Assembly (NCBI GenBank): GCA_018715585.1
Contig: DVLH01000082.1
Location: 1 to 15,264 of the forward strand
Direction: 5' to 3'
DNA from: Candidatus Aphodomonas merdavium
Lineage (GTDB): Bacteria > Bacillota > Clostridia > Christensenellales > Aristaeellaceae
DNA: 15,264 nucleotides
This document shows positions 7,246 to 13,399 of this stretch, one piece after another (position 1 is the stretch's first letter; each line of letters starts with the position of its first letter). A program made the position numbers and the translations under genes. Below the pieces are notes generated by a model, which was given only the letters and a program-made list of their open reading frames with translations, had not been told where the DNA came from and searched no databases.

Positions 7246-8505
7246 ATGAACGACATCGAAAAGCGCGCCCTTGCGGCCGTCGAGGCGGGGCGGGAGGAGC
7301 TTTTCGCGCTGCTTGCGCAGCTCATCCGCTTTGATAGCCAAAACCTCTGCGGCGACGGGCGCGAGCAGGCGCTGGCGGAATACATGGCGCAGCGCTATCG
7401 CGCGCTGGGTATGGAAACGGATCTGTACTGCCCCGACAGCGTGCCGGGCGTATGCGAAAGCCCGCTATACTGGCCGGGCCACAACACGGCGCACCGTCCC
7501 AACGCAACGGGCGTGCTGCGGGGCGTTGGCGGCTGCGGCAGCGTGATGCTCGCCGCCCATACGGACACCATGCCCGTAGGCGATCTTTCCGCCTGGAGGG
7601 TGCCGCCGTTTGGCGGCGTCATCCGCGATGGGCGGATCTACGGCCTGGGCGCGGGGGACAACAAATCAGGCCTGGCGGCGGCGCTGTTCGCGCTCTCCAC
7701 GGTGCTGGCGCTCGGCGTGCCCTTGCGGCGCGACGTCATCCTGACGGCCTACTGCGACGAGGAATTCGGCGGAGGCAACGGCGCGCTGGCCGCATGCGTC
7801 AAATATCCCTGCGACGACGTCATCAACCTGGACGGAGGCAACTATGAGCTGTGGGCCGCAGCGCTCGGCGGCGGCTGCTTCCGCATCGTGCTGGAACGCG
7901 AGGGCACCAGCGACGACTGCGCGCCGGTTTACCGGGCGCTCTCGCTGCTGATGCAGGCGCTTGAGGCGTTCGGCGGCGAGCGGCGCAGGGAGCTGGCGGC
8001 AAACCGCTACTATGCCGGCACGGACATGCAGCGCTCCGCATTCCGCATTGCCAGCTTCGGCAGCCTGCCCGACAGCCACACGAAAGCGAGCGTTGATTTT
8101 GTGCTCTACACCACCCGCACGCGCGAGCAGATCCGCGGCGAGCTGGACGCCATCCTCGCCAGCCTTTCTCCCGCATGGCGCGAGATGGGCGTTCACACGC
8201 AGGGGTTCATGGCCACGACGCGCTTTTTCGATTACATGGAATGCGACGCCGCGCAGGAAACCTTTTCGCTGCTGCACGCCTGCGCGCAGGAGGCCGCGGG
8301 CCGTCCCGTGCGCGTTTGCGGCTCCTGCCTGACCGATCTTTCCGTCATCATGGCGCAGCACGGCGCGCGCGCATGCAACTTTGGCATCCTGCGCGATTTT
8401 TCGCTGCCGGGAGGCGCCCACCAGCCCGACGAATACGTCGAGTGCAGCCAGTTGGAGGCCTATACAAAAGCGCTCACGCTCTTTTTGCTGCGCCACTGCA
8501 CATAA
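7246..8505 (+). CDS. M20-family metallohydrolase (peptidase/deacylase)
   Basis: A 419-residue member of the M20 family (ArgE/DapE/CPG2 type), cytosolic two-zinc enzymes that cleave peptide or N-acyl bonds. The metal and catalytic set is visible: AAHTDTMP (His105, Asp107), GLGAGDNKSG with bridging Asp138, the DEEFGG acid pair (Glu172/Glu173), LDGG (Asp196), and a C-terminal GGAHQPDEYVE with His392. The family often has Gly-Arg-Gly before the bridging Asp; here it is Gly-Leu-Gly. GGAGGGGA upstream serves as the RBS, and the gene starts 21 nt after the sialidase-like stop. As the last gene of a sugar-uptake operon it might remove an amino-acid or acyl group from the imported conjugate. That role is inference; a general dipeptidase is also possible. 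Confidence 0.88.
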   Translation: MNDIEKRALAAVEAGREELFALLAQLIRFDSQNLCGDGREQALAEYMAQRYRALGMETDLYCPDSVPGVCESPLYWPGHNTAHRPNATGVLRGVGGCGSVMLAAHTDTMPVGDLSAWRVPPFGGVIRDGRIYGLGAGDNKSGLAAALFALSTVLALGVPLRRDVILTAYCDEEFGGGNGALAACVKYPCDDVINLDGGNYELWAAALGGGCFRIVLEREGTSDDCAPVYRALSLLMQALEAFGGERRRELAANRYYAGTDMQRSAFRIASFGSLPDSHTKASVDFVLYTTRTREQIRGELDAILASLSPAWREMGVHTQGFMATTRFFDYMECDAAQETFSLLHACAQEAAGRPVRVCGSCLTDLSVIMAQHGARACNFGILRDFSLPGGAHQPDEYVECSQLEAYTKALTLFLLRHCT

Positions 8506-8800
8506 GGCGGCGGCCGGAGGCTTCTGCGGGCAACCCCGCCACTTGCGCGCTGCCAGCAAACGGCCTGTTCCCGCCGGCCGTTTCCCCGCCTTGCCTCCCT
8601 CGAGGCAGCGTGCGGCGTTCGTGTTTTGCACGCTTTCCTTTGATCTTTGCGCCGCAGTTGCGGGCGCTTGTTTTCCCGATTGCGCCGCGCTCTCAGGAGT
8701 TTCGCTTCGTCCGTTCCTGTGCAAGCCCCCGCGCGTCCCTTTGCGCGCTTGCAAAACCGCAAGGGCGGCTTTTCCGCAGCTTTGCCCGCATGCTTTTTTG
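8506..8800. other. GC-rich intergenic stretch with several hairpins, no gene seen
   Basis: Open frames here have no recognisable protein character and no ribosome binding site. The stretch holds short stems: TGCCTC/GAGGCA (8592-8597 with 8602-8607), GCGTGC/GCACGC (8608-8613 with 8628-8633, then TTTCCTTTG), and GCAAGC/GCTTGC (8721-8726 with 8747-8752). The second stem could be an early, imperfect terminator. The rest is unexplained. Confidence 0.5.
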
Positions 8801-8827
8801 AACCGCGCGCCGGGCGCACGGTTTTTT
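8801..8827 (+). terminator. Rho-independent terminator of the importer operon
   Basis: The stem is AACCG (8801-8805) with CGGTT (8819-8823), a C/A mismatch, then GCGC (8807-8810) with GCGC (8814-8817) around a CGG loop. A run of six T (8822-8827) follows directly. It faces the + strand, about 300 nt after the M20 gene. Confidence 0.7.
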
Positions 8828-8835
8828 ATCCGCGC

Positions 8836-8864
8836 AAAAAGCGGCCCCAAGGGCCGCTTTTTTT
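8836..8864. terminator. Bidirectional intrinsic terminator between convergent genes
   Basis: GCGGCCC (8841-8847) pairs with GGGCCGC (8851-8857) around CAA. It is preceded by AAAAA (8836-8840) and followed by seven T (8858-8864), so it can act on both strands. It backs up the + strand operon terminator and ends the convergent FGGY-kinase transcript. A further stem, GCGGGGC/GCCCCGC (8879-8885 with 8890-8896), lies on the kinase side without a T-run. Confidence 0.85.
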
Positions 8865-8979
8865 ATTTGCCGAAACCGGCGGGGCTTTGGCCCCGCGTTG
8901 CGCTTTAAAATGCGACGGGCGCGCAGCTCCGGATTTCCCGCGCGCTCCCGCGGAAGGCGCGCCGTAAATCCACGGCCGC

Positions 8980-10440
8980 TCAGCCGCCGGCCGCCTGCGA
9001 AAGCGCCGCCGCATGCGGCAATCCCTGCAGGTAGCGCGCAAGCTTTTCTCGGTAAAACGCGCCGCGCACGGCATCAGGCGCCATCGCAGGCAACCCTGGC
9101 GCAAGCTCAATAGGCCGCCAGCCTTCGCCGGCACAGGCTCCCAGCGCGGCGGCGCCCAGCAGCGCCGCTTCGCGCACGTCCGGCCGCACGACGGGCAGCC
9201 CCGTCACGTTCGCCACAATGTCCGCCCATAGGCCGCTTTGCGCCGCTCCCCCCACCATGACCAGCCGCTCGGGCGCGGCCCCATGGCGCGCAAACAGCGG
9301 CAGCGCGCGCGCCATTTCAAACGCAACCGCCTCCATCGCCGCAAGCGCAATGTCGTATGCATCCATATCCAAGCGCATGCCGCACAGCGTCGCGCGGCAC
9401 GGCTGCCCGTTCAGCGGCACATCCCCCGCCAGATACGGGTAAAACAGCAGCCCGGCGTTTTTTTCGGCGCGCCCTGCGCATTCCCGGTTGACCTCCTCCA
9501 GCGGCACGCCGCTCAGCCCCGTCTGCGCCAGCGTCCAGTTGAGCGTCTGACAGCCGGCGGAGACGGCGTAAAACGCGCCATACAGCCCCGGCAGCGCGTG
9601 AAAACCGCAGGCGAGCGCGCCGCTCTCCTCTTGCAGCAGCGATTTCGTCGCCGCCAGCAGCACCCATGCCGTCCCGCACGAGAGCACGGCTTCGCCCGGC
9701 TTGGTTGCGCCGCCGCCCAGCGCGCAGGCGTATTGATCGTGCACGCCGTTGAACACGCGGGTGTCTTCCGCCAGGCCGGCGTCCGCCGCCGCCTGCGCCG
9801 TCAGCCGTCCCACCTCACACCCGCTTGGCAAAATCTGCGGCAGCTTTTCCGGGCCGATGCCGGCGAGCTCCAGGCTGAAAGCGTCCCACTGGCCGGTGCG
9901 CAGATCCAGCATGCCCGTCATCTGCGCGTTCGTCCTGTCCAACACGGCGCGGCCCGTCAGGCGCAGGTTGAGATAATCCAGCGTGGTGAGAAACAGCGCT
10001 GCGCGGGAAAACACGTCCGGCCGCTCCTGGCGCAGCCACAAAAGATGGCTCAAAAAGCTATAAGCGCCCGGCACGGCGCCCGTCACGCGCAGCCATTCCT
10101 CCGCGCTGCGCGCCTGCAAAAGCGCCTGTGCCTGCGCACGCGCTCGCGTATCCAACCAGGAAATGGCAGGCATCAGCGGCGCGCCCAGCGCGTCCACCGG
10201 CACGAGGCAGCCCCCCTGCGTGGAGAAGCAAAGCCCCTGCGCGCTCCCTCCGCCCGCCTGCGCCGCGCGCCGCGCCGCCCCCAGTGCCGCGCGGTACCAT
10301 GCCTGCGGGTCCTGTTCCGCCGCTCCCGGCCCGGGATATGCGATGGAATACCCCTGCTGGAAAACGGCCGAAAGGCGGCCATGTTCCACGGCCGCCGCAC
10401 GGGCGCTGTTCGTCCCTACGTCAATGCCGATGCAGCGCAT
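8980..10440 (-). CDS. FGGY-family carbohydrate kinase
   Basis: A 486-residue cytosolic sugar or polyol kinase of the FGGY family (xylulokinase, glycerol kinase, erythritol kinase and others). It shows the phosphate-binding N-terminus CIGIDVGTNSARAA (3-16, Asp7), PAISWLDTR (91-99), the catalytic-base region NGVHDQYACALGGG with Asp235, SCGTAWVLL after residue 250, and the C-terminal nucleotide-binding VMVGGAAQSGLWADI. Length is typical. The substrate cannot be read from sequence; the substrate loop is not a clear match to xylulokinase or glycerol kinase. The ATG lies 3 nt after the upstream YjbQ stop without a clear RBS, suggesting translational coupling. It shares a divergent control region with the DeoR, TIM-like and YjbQ genes, so it probably phosphorylates the sugar, ketose or polyol handled by that pathway. 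Confidence 0.92.
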   Translation of the reverse strand: MRCIGIDVGTNSARAAAVEHGRLSAVFQQGYSIAYPGPGAAEQDPQAWYRAALGAARRAAQAGGGSAQGLCFSTQGGCLVPVDALGAPLMPAISWLDTRARAQAQALLQARSAEEWLRVTGAVPGAYSFLSHLLWLRQERPDVFSRAALFLTTLDYLNLRLTGRAVLDRTNAQMTGMLDLRTGQWDAFSLELAGIGPEKLPQILPSGCEVGRLTAQAAADAGLAEDTRVFNGVHDQYACALGGGATKPGEAVLSCGTAWVLLAATKSLLQEESGALACGFHALPGLYGAFYAVSAGCQTLNWTLAQTGLSGVPLEEVNRECAGRAEKNAGLLFYPYLAGDVPLNGQPCRATLCGMRLDMDAYDIALAAMEAVAFEMARALPLFARHGAAPERLVMVGGAAQSGLWADIVANVTGLPVVRPDVREAALLGAAALGACAGEGWRPIELAPGLPAMAPDAVRGAFYREKLARYLQGLPHAAALSQAAGG

Positions 10441-10443
10441 CGC

Positions 10444-11064
10444 TCAACGCTTCTGCTGCAGGTCGAATTGCTCCATGTATTGCTTTTCTTCCTGCGTATA
10501 TTTCCGCTTGGTGTCGATCACCGCGCCGCCGTGGAACGAGCGGTCCTCCACGTCCTCCGTCGTGCCCATCACCGTCACGTTCAACTGGCGCGGCCGCGCG
10601 CGGACCTGGTCCCAATCGACAAAATAGATATGCGCAAACTCGCCGCCGTCCACCTCGCCGTCCTTGATGGTCAGCACTTCGCTGCGGCCGAAGAAAACGG
10701 AACGGAGATGGCCGTCCGTGTTCATGCTCGTATAATCGCCCGGCTCGTTCACATAGCGGCCGTATTGCGCATGGATCGGTCCCGGATGGCGGTATTGGTG
10801 CTCCTGTTTAAAGTCGGGGATGAGCCGGCGCATAATGTCCAACAGGTCGTGTTGCAGATACTCCAGGTCGAACGAGTCGATGTCGTGCGAGCACTCCTGC
10901 ACCATGACGCTGCACGTCGTATGATGCGATGCGACGGTCACCGTGCCGTTGCGCACGCCGGACATCGCAACGATTTCTTTGACTTCCTTGCTCACATCGT
11001 GGAACGTGGGGATCCATCCCCGTGACTGCAGGTTGATTTCTTTTTGAAACACTTTATATTCCAC
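10444..11064 (-). CDS. YjbQ/UPF0047-family protein with C-terminal extension
   Basis: A 206-residue protein from a GTG start at 11064, chosen because GGAGGG (11078-11073 on the minus strand) lies 8 nt upstream; a longer reading would run through the promoter. Family signatures are SHHTTCSV (46-53), HPGP (93-96), NTDGHLRS (115-122), GRSEVLTIKDG (126-136) and IYFVDWDQVRARPRQ (146-160). The conserved His and Asn residues resemble a metal or phosphate site. Some YjbQ proteins have been reported to have weak thiamine-phosphate synthase activity, but the physiological role is unsettled. About 39 residues after the usual family end (168-206) are charged, predicted helical, and absent from the second copy at 12836. 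It is the first gene of the leftward operon, before the FGGY kinase, so a sugar-phosphate-related role is inferred. Confidence 0.88.
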   Translation of the reverse strand: MEYKVFQKEINLQSRGWIPTFHDVSKEVKEIVAMSGVRNGTVTVASHHTTCSVMVQECSHDIDSFDLEYLQHDLLDIMRRLIPDFKQEHQYRHPGPIHAQYGRYVNEPGDYTSMNTDGHLRSVFFGRSEVLTIKDGEVDGGEFAHIYFVDWDQVRARPRQLNVTVMGTTEDVEDRSFHGGAVIDTKRKYTQEEKQYMEQFDLQQKR

Positions 11065-11106
11065 CGCAAATTCCCTCCATCCGCACAAATTGATTCTGCT
11101 AGGTTT

Positions 11107-11135
11107 ACTGTAGCATGGCGCGCCATTTTTGTCAA
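11107..11135 (-). promoter_or_regulatory. Promoter of the YjbQ-kinase operon
   Basis: On the minus strand, a perfect -35 TTGACA (11135-11130) is followed after 17 nt by TACAGT (11112-11107), a 4/6 match to the -10 consensus. The 12-bp palindrome ATGGCGCGCCAT (11115-11126) lies in the spacer and may be a further protein-binding site. Confidence 0.65.
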
Positions 11136-11139
11136 TTCT

Positions 11140-11155
11140 AATCATTTTTTTGATT
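11140..11155. promoter_or_regulatory. Inverted repeat, candidate DeoR operator 1
   Basis: AATCA (11140-11144) and TGATT (11151-11155) face each other across six T, in the gap between the two divergent -35 boxes. The half-site is the same as in the second inverted repeat. Centres of the two repeats are 21 bp apart, two helical turns. Confidence 0.5.
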
Positions 11156-11158
11156 GTT

Positions 11159-11178
11159 TCAATCATATTAATGATTGA
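11159..11178. promoter_or_regulatory. 8-bp-arm palindrome, candidate DeoR operator 2
   Basis: TCAATCAT (11159-11166) and ATGATTGA (11171-11178) are exact reverse complements around ATTA. The palindrome ends 5 nt before the -35 box of the DeoR promoter. Its position suggests an autoregulatory operator controlling both divergent operons. Confidence 0.6.
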
Positions 11179-11183
11179 TTTGT

Positions 11184-11212
11184 TTGACAACTGCGCACGA
11201 GCATGATAAAAT
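11184..11212 (+). promoter_or_regulatory. Promoter of the DeoR-TIM-YjbQ operon
   Basis: A perfect -35 TTGACA (11184-11189) and -10 TAAAAT (11207-11212) are separated by 17 nt. Transcription would start near 11219, about 43 nt before the DeoR ATG. Confidence 0.75.
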
Positions 11213-11261
11213 CACAATGACCCATCGTGGCAAAGACACGGACGGAGGAGGGCGCCAAGGG

Positions 11262-12080
11262 ATGGCAAACGAAAAAGCACGGCGGCGCGGCGAGCATCTC
11301 CTCGCCATGCTGCGCGAAAACGGGCGGGTGAGCGTGCGGGAAGCGGCGGAGGCGCTTTCCCTGTCGGAGGCGACGGTGCGGCGGCTTTTCGCCGCGCTGC
11401 AAGCGCAGGGAAGCGTGCAGCGCGTGCCGGGCGGCGTGCAGCTGCCGGTGGAAGCGGACGGCTACTGCTTTGCCCGGCTGGAAAAGACGAACGAAGCGCA
11501 AAAACGCCGGATTGGCGTGGCGGCGGCGCGCACGGTGCGCGCGGGCGAGTGCCTCTACCTTGACTGCGGCACCACCGTGCTGCAAATGGCCCACGCGCTG
11601 GGCGAACGCCTTGCCGACGAACCGGATTTCTCCTTCACGGCCGTCACCAATTCCATCGCCAACCTCAGCGCGCTGCGCGGCTTTCCGCGCTGCCGGCTGA
11701 TCCTGCTCGGCGGGGAGTACAACCGGGAACGGCGCGACTTTTCCGGCATCATTGCCGAAAAATGCTTGAAACTGCTCCATTTTCAAAAATGCTACCTTGG
11801 TTGCGACGGCCTAAGCCCGGAAGAAGGCTTCAGCTCGGACCATCTCTCCCTCTCCTCGCTCAACCGCCTGGCGATGGAGCGTTCCGACGTGACGGCCGTG
11901 CTGATGGATTACAGCAAGTTCGGACGCAAAGGCCTAATCTCATACGCGGAGCTTGACCGCGTCAATGCGCTCATCACCGACACCGCGCCGGACGCGGCCA
12001 TCGCCGGCCGCCTGCGCGCCGCCGGCGTTACGCTCATGTTGGCAAATGGGGACGATAAAACCGGAGGTGGACAACGATGA
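11262..12080 (+). CDS. DeoR-family transcriptional repressor
   Basis: A 272-residue regulator. The N-terminal winged helix-turn-helix spans about 8-60, with recognition helix SLSEATVRRLFAAL (33-46). The C-terminal sugar-phosphate-sensing domain has YLDCGTTVLQMA (99-110), AVTNSIAN (127-134), LLGGEYNRERRDFSG (148-162), YLGCDGLSPEEGFSS (178-192) and LMDYSKFGRKG (214-224). These match the effector-site signatures of the GlpR/DeoR family, which responds to phosphorylated sugars. ATG 11262 is chosen over the longer frame because GGAGGAGG at 11244-11251 lies 10 nt upstream and the longer frame would begin upstream of the promoter. It overlaps the TIM-like gene by ATGA. It likely represses both divergent operons through the inverted repeats at 11140-11178, with a phosphorylated pathway intermediate as inducer. 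Confidence 0.92.
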   Translation: MANEKARRRGEHLLAMLRENGRVSVREAAEALSLSEATVRRLFAALQAQGSVQRVPGGVQLPVEADGYCFARLEKTNEAQKRRIGVAAARTVRAGECLYLDCGTTVLQMAHALGERLADEPDFSFTAVTNSIANLSALRGFPRCRLILLGGEYNRERRDFSGIIAEKCLKLLHFQKCYLGCDGLSPEEGFSSDHLSLSSLNRLAMERSDVTAVLMDYSKFGRKGLISYAELDRVNALITDTAPDAAIAGRLRAAGVTLMLANGDDKTGGGQR

Positions 12081-12790
12081 AACGGCTTCCCCGCACGCCT
12101 TTTTTTGAAATCGGCGTCAAAAACTATGTCTACGGCGACACGGTGCTCGAATATGCGCTGGCAGCAAACGCGGCGGCGGAAAAATACGACATCGACGTGC
12201 TCTTTACGCTGCCGGCCGTGGAGCTGCGACGCGTGGCGGAGCATGCGCCGCGGCTGATCCTGCTGGCGGCCTACATGGACACGCTGCGCCCCGGGCGCGG
12301 CATGGCGGATATCCTTCCCGAAGGGCTCAAGGCAGCCGGGGCGCACGGCGTCGTCGTCAACCACTGCGAAAAGCCGATGTCCATCCCGCAGATCAAAAAA
12401 ACGATCGACCGCGCCCGCGAGCTGGACTTTCTCGTCTTTGCCTGCGCCGACACGCTGGACGAGGCAAAGGCCATCGCCCAGCTCCATCCGGATATCCTCA
12501 ACCCCGAGCCGAGCGAGCTCATCGGCGGCGGCTCGGGCGGCGTGAGCAGCATGGACTATGTGCTGGCAACGGTGTCGGAGATCCGCAAGATTGACCCTGC
12601 CATCCTCGTTGAACAGGCCGCAGGCATCACAAACGGCGAACAGGTCTACCGCTTTTTGATGGCCGGTTCGGCGGCGGCCGGCGCGGCCTCCGGCATCGTC
12701 AACGCGCCCGATCCGATTGCAATGATTGACGAAATGGTCGCCGCCACGCGCCGCGCGGCCGATGATTTGCGGGCAAGGCGCGGCGCATAA
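12077..12790 (+). CDS. Triosephosphate isomerase homologue (short, archaeal-like type)
   Basis: A 237-residue TIM barrel, nearer in size to archaeal triosephosphate isomerases (about 220-230) than to the bacterial glycolytic type (about 250). The catalytic trio can be placed: Lys15 in EIGVKNY (family N-x-K), His96 in VVNHCEK (family NHSEK), and Glu144 in NPEPSELIGGG (family EPPELIGTG). The active-site Asn two residues before Lys is Gly13 here. The phosphate loop is recognisable as ELIGGGSGGVSS and the C-terminal AAGITNGEQV and ASGIVNAPDP. A DeoR- and kinase-linked copy is unlikely to be the housekeeping enzyme. Known precedent is the TIM homologue of erythritol catabolism, which isomerises a tetrulose phosphate. 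A similar small ketose-phosphate isomerase is inferred. Confidence 0.82.
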   Translation: MKRLPRTPFFEIGVKNYVYGDTVLEYALAANAAAEKYDIDVLFTLPAVELRRVAEHAPRLILLAAYMDTLRPGRGMADILPEGLKAAGAHGVVVNHCEKPMSIPQIKKTIDRARELDFLVFACADTLDEAKAIAQLHPDILNPEPSELIGGGSGGVSSMDYVLATVSEIRKIDPAILVEQAAGITNGEQVYRFLMAGSAAAGAASGIVNAPDPIAMIDEMVAATRRAADDLRARRGA

Positions 12791-12835
12791 TGGCGCAGGC
12801 GCTTTTGCACCGCCGCAAAGAAAGGGAGGAAAACG

Positions 12836-13330
12836 ATGGTTTACCGCGAAACGCTCACCGTCCGCTCGAACGACGGCATTCCAACCTTCCACAACGTCAC
12901 CGCCGCCGCAAAGGAAGCGCTCCAGCGCTCCGGCATACAAAACGGCATCCTCAGCGTCTACTCGCACCACACCACCTGTTCCGTCATCACGCAGGAAGCC
13001 GCGTTTGACCTGTCCATGACGGGCCTGGAAACGCTCCAGGTAGATTTTATCGAAGCGTTTTCATCGTTCCTGCCCGCGTGCCGCAAGGAGGGCATGTACC
13101 TCCATCCCGGCCCCAAGGCGCTCGCCTTCGCCGCCGAACACGGCGAGGACGCGCGGGGCTGCCACAACACGGACGCGCACCTGCGTTCCGCGCTCGTGGG
13201 GCGCAGCGAAAACATCGCCATCATTGACGGGCAGCTGGACCTGGGCGAATACGGCTACATCTACTTTGTCGATTTCGATACGACGCGCGCACGCACGCGC
13301 CAGGTGCAGCTAACCTTTTTGGGCGAATAG
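12836..13330 (+). CDS. YjbQ/UPF0047-family protein, second copy
   Basis: A 164-residue protein that is a paralogue of the product encoded at 10444-11064; the cores align without a gap over most of their length and are roughly half identical by eye. Shared blocks are IPTFH (15-19), SHHTTCSV (43-50), HPGP (90-93), NTDAHLRS (111-118), GRSENIAIIDG (122-132) and IYFVDFDTTRARTRQ (142-156). It ends at the usual family boundary and lacks the C-terminal extension. AAGGGAGG (12822-12829) lies 6 nt before the ATG, and the gap from the TIM-like gene is 45 nt, so it is the third gene of the DeoR operon. Catalytic role is not established. Two divergent copies in one locus suggest a hetero-oligomer or two successive reactions. 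Confidence 0.88.
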   Translation: MVYRETLTVRSNDGIPTFHNVTAAAKEALQRSGIQNGILSVYSHHTTCSVITQEAAFDLSMTGLETLQVDFIEAFSSFLPACRKEGMYLHPGPKALAFAAEHGEDARGCHNTDAHLRSALVGRSENIAIIDGQLDLGEYGYIYFVDFDTTRARTRQVQLTFLGE

Positions 13331-13337
13331 CATCCGG

Positions 13338-13367
13338 TTTTGCCGCGCACTTCCGTTGCCGGCAAAA
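13338..13367. repeat. 8-bp inverted repeat before the transporter gene
   Basis: TTTTGCCG (13338-13345) and CGGCAAAA (13360-13367) face each other across 14 nt, between the YjbQ stop and the transporter -10 box. No T-run follows on the + strand. It overlaps the expected -35 position, so an operator or weak terminator is possible. Confidence 0.4.
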
Positions 13368-13370
13368 GTC

Positions 13371-13379
13371 TGCTATAAT
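13371..13379 (+). promoter_or_regulatory. Extended -10 promoter of the DMT transporter gene
   Basis: TGCTATAAT is a consensus extended -10 element (TGnTATAAT). The -35 region at the right spacing (TTCCGT, 13351-13356) is poor, as expected for extended -10 promoters. Transcription from about 13386 would leave only about 14 nt before the ATG, with GGAGGG (13387-13392) at the very 5' end. Confidence 0.6.
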
Positions 13380-13399
13380 AGCCGCCGGAGGGAAAAACC

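Noticed and set aside
9238..11025. Long 595-codon plus-strand open frame
   Set aside because: It is antisense to the FGGY kinase and YjbQ genes, with Arg/His/Ala-rich translation caused by GC-rich codons.
11065..11190. N-terminal extension of the first YjbQ gene to an ATG at 11190
   Set aside because: It would translate the promoter and operators. GTG 11064 has a good RBS and begins just before the family homology.
11175..11261. N-terminal extension of the DeoR gene to 11175
   Set aside because: That start lies upstream of the -35 and -10 boxes. ATG 11262 has a GGAGGAGG and begins the normal HTH domain.
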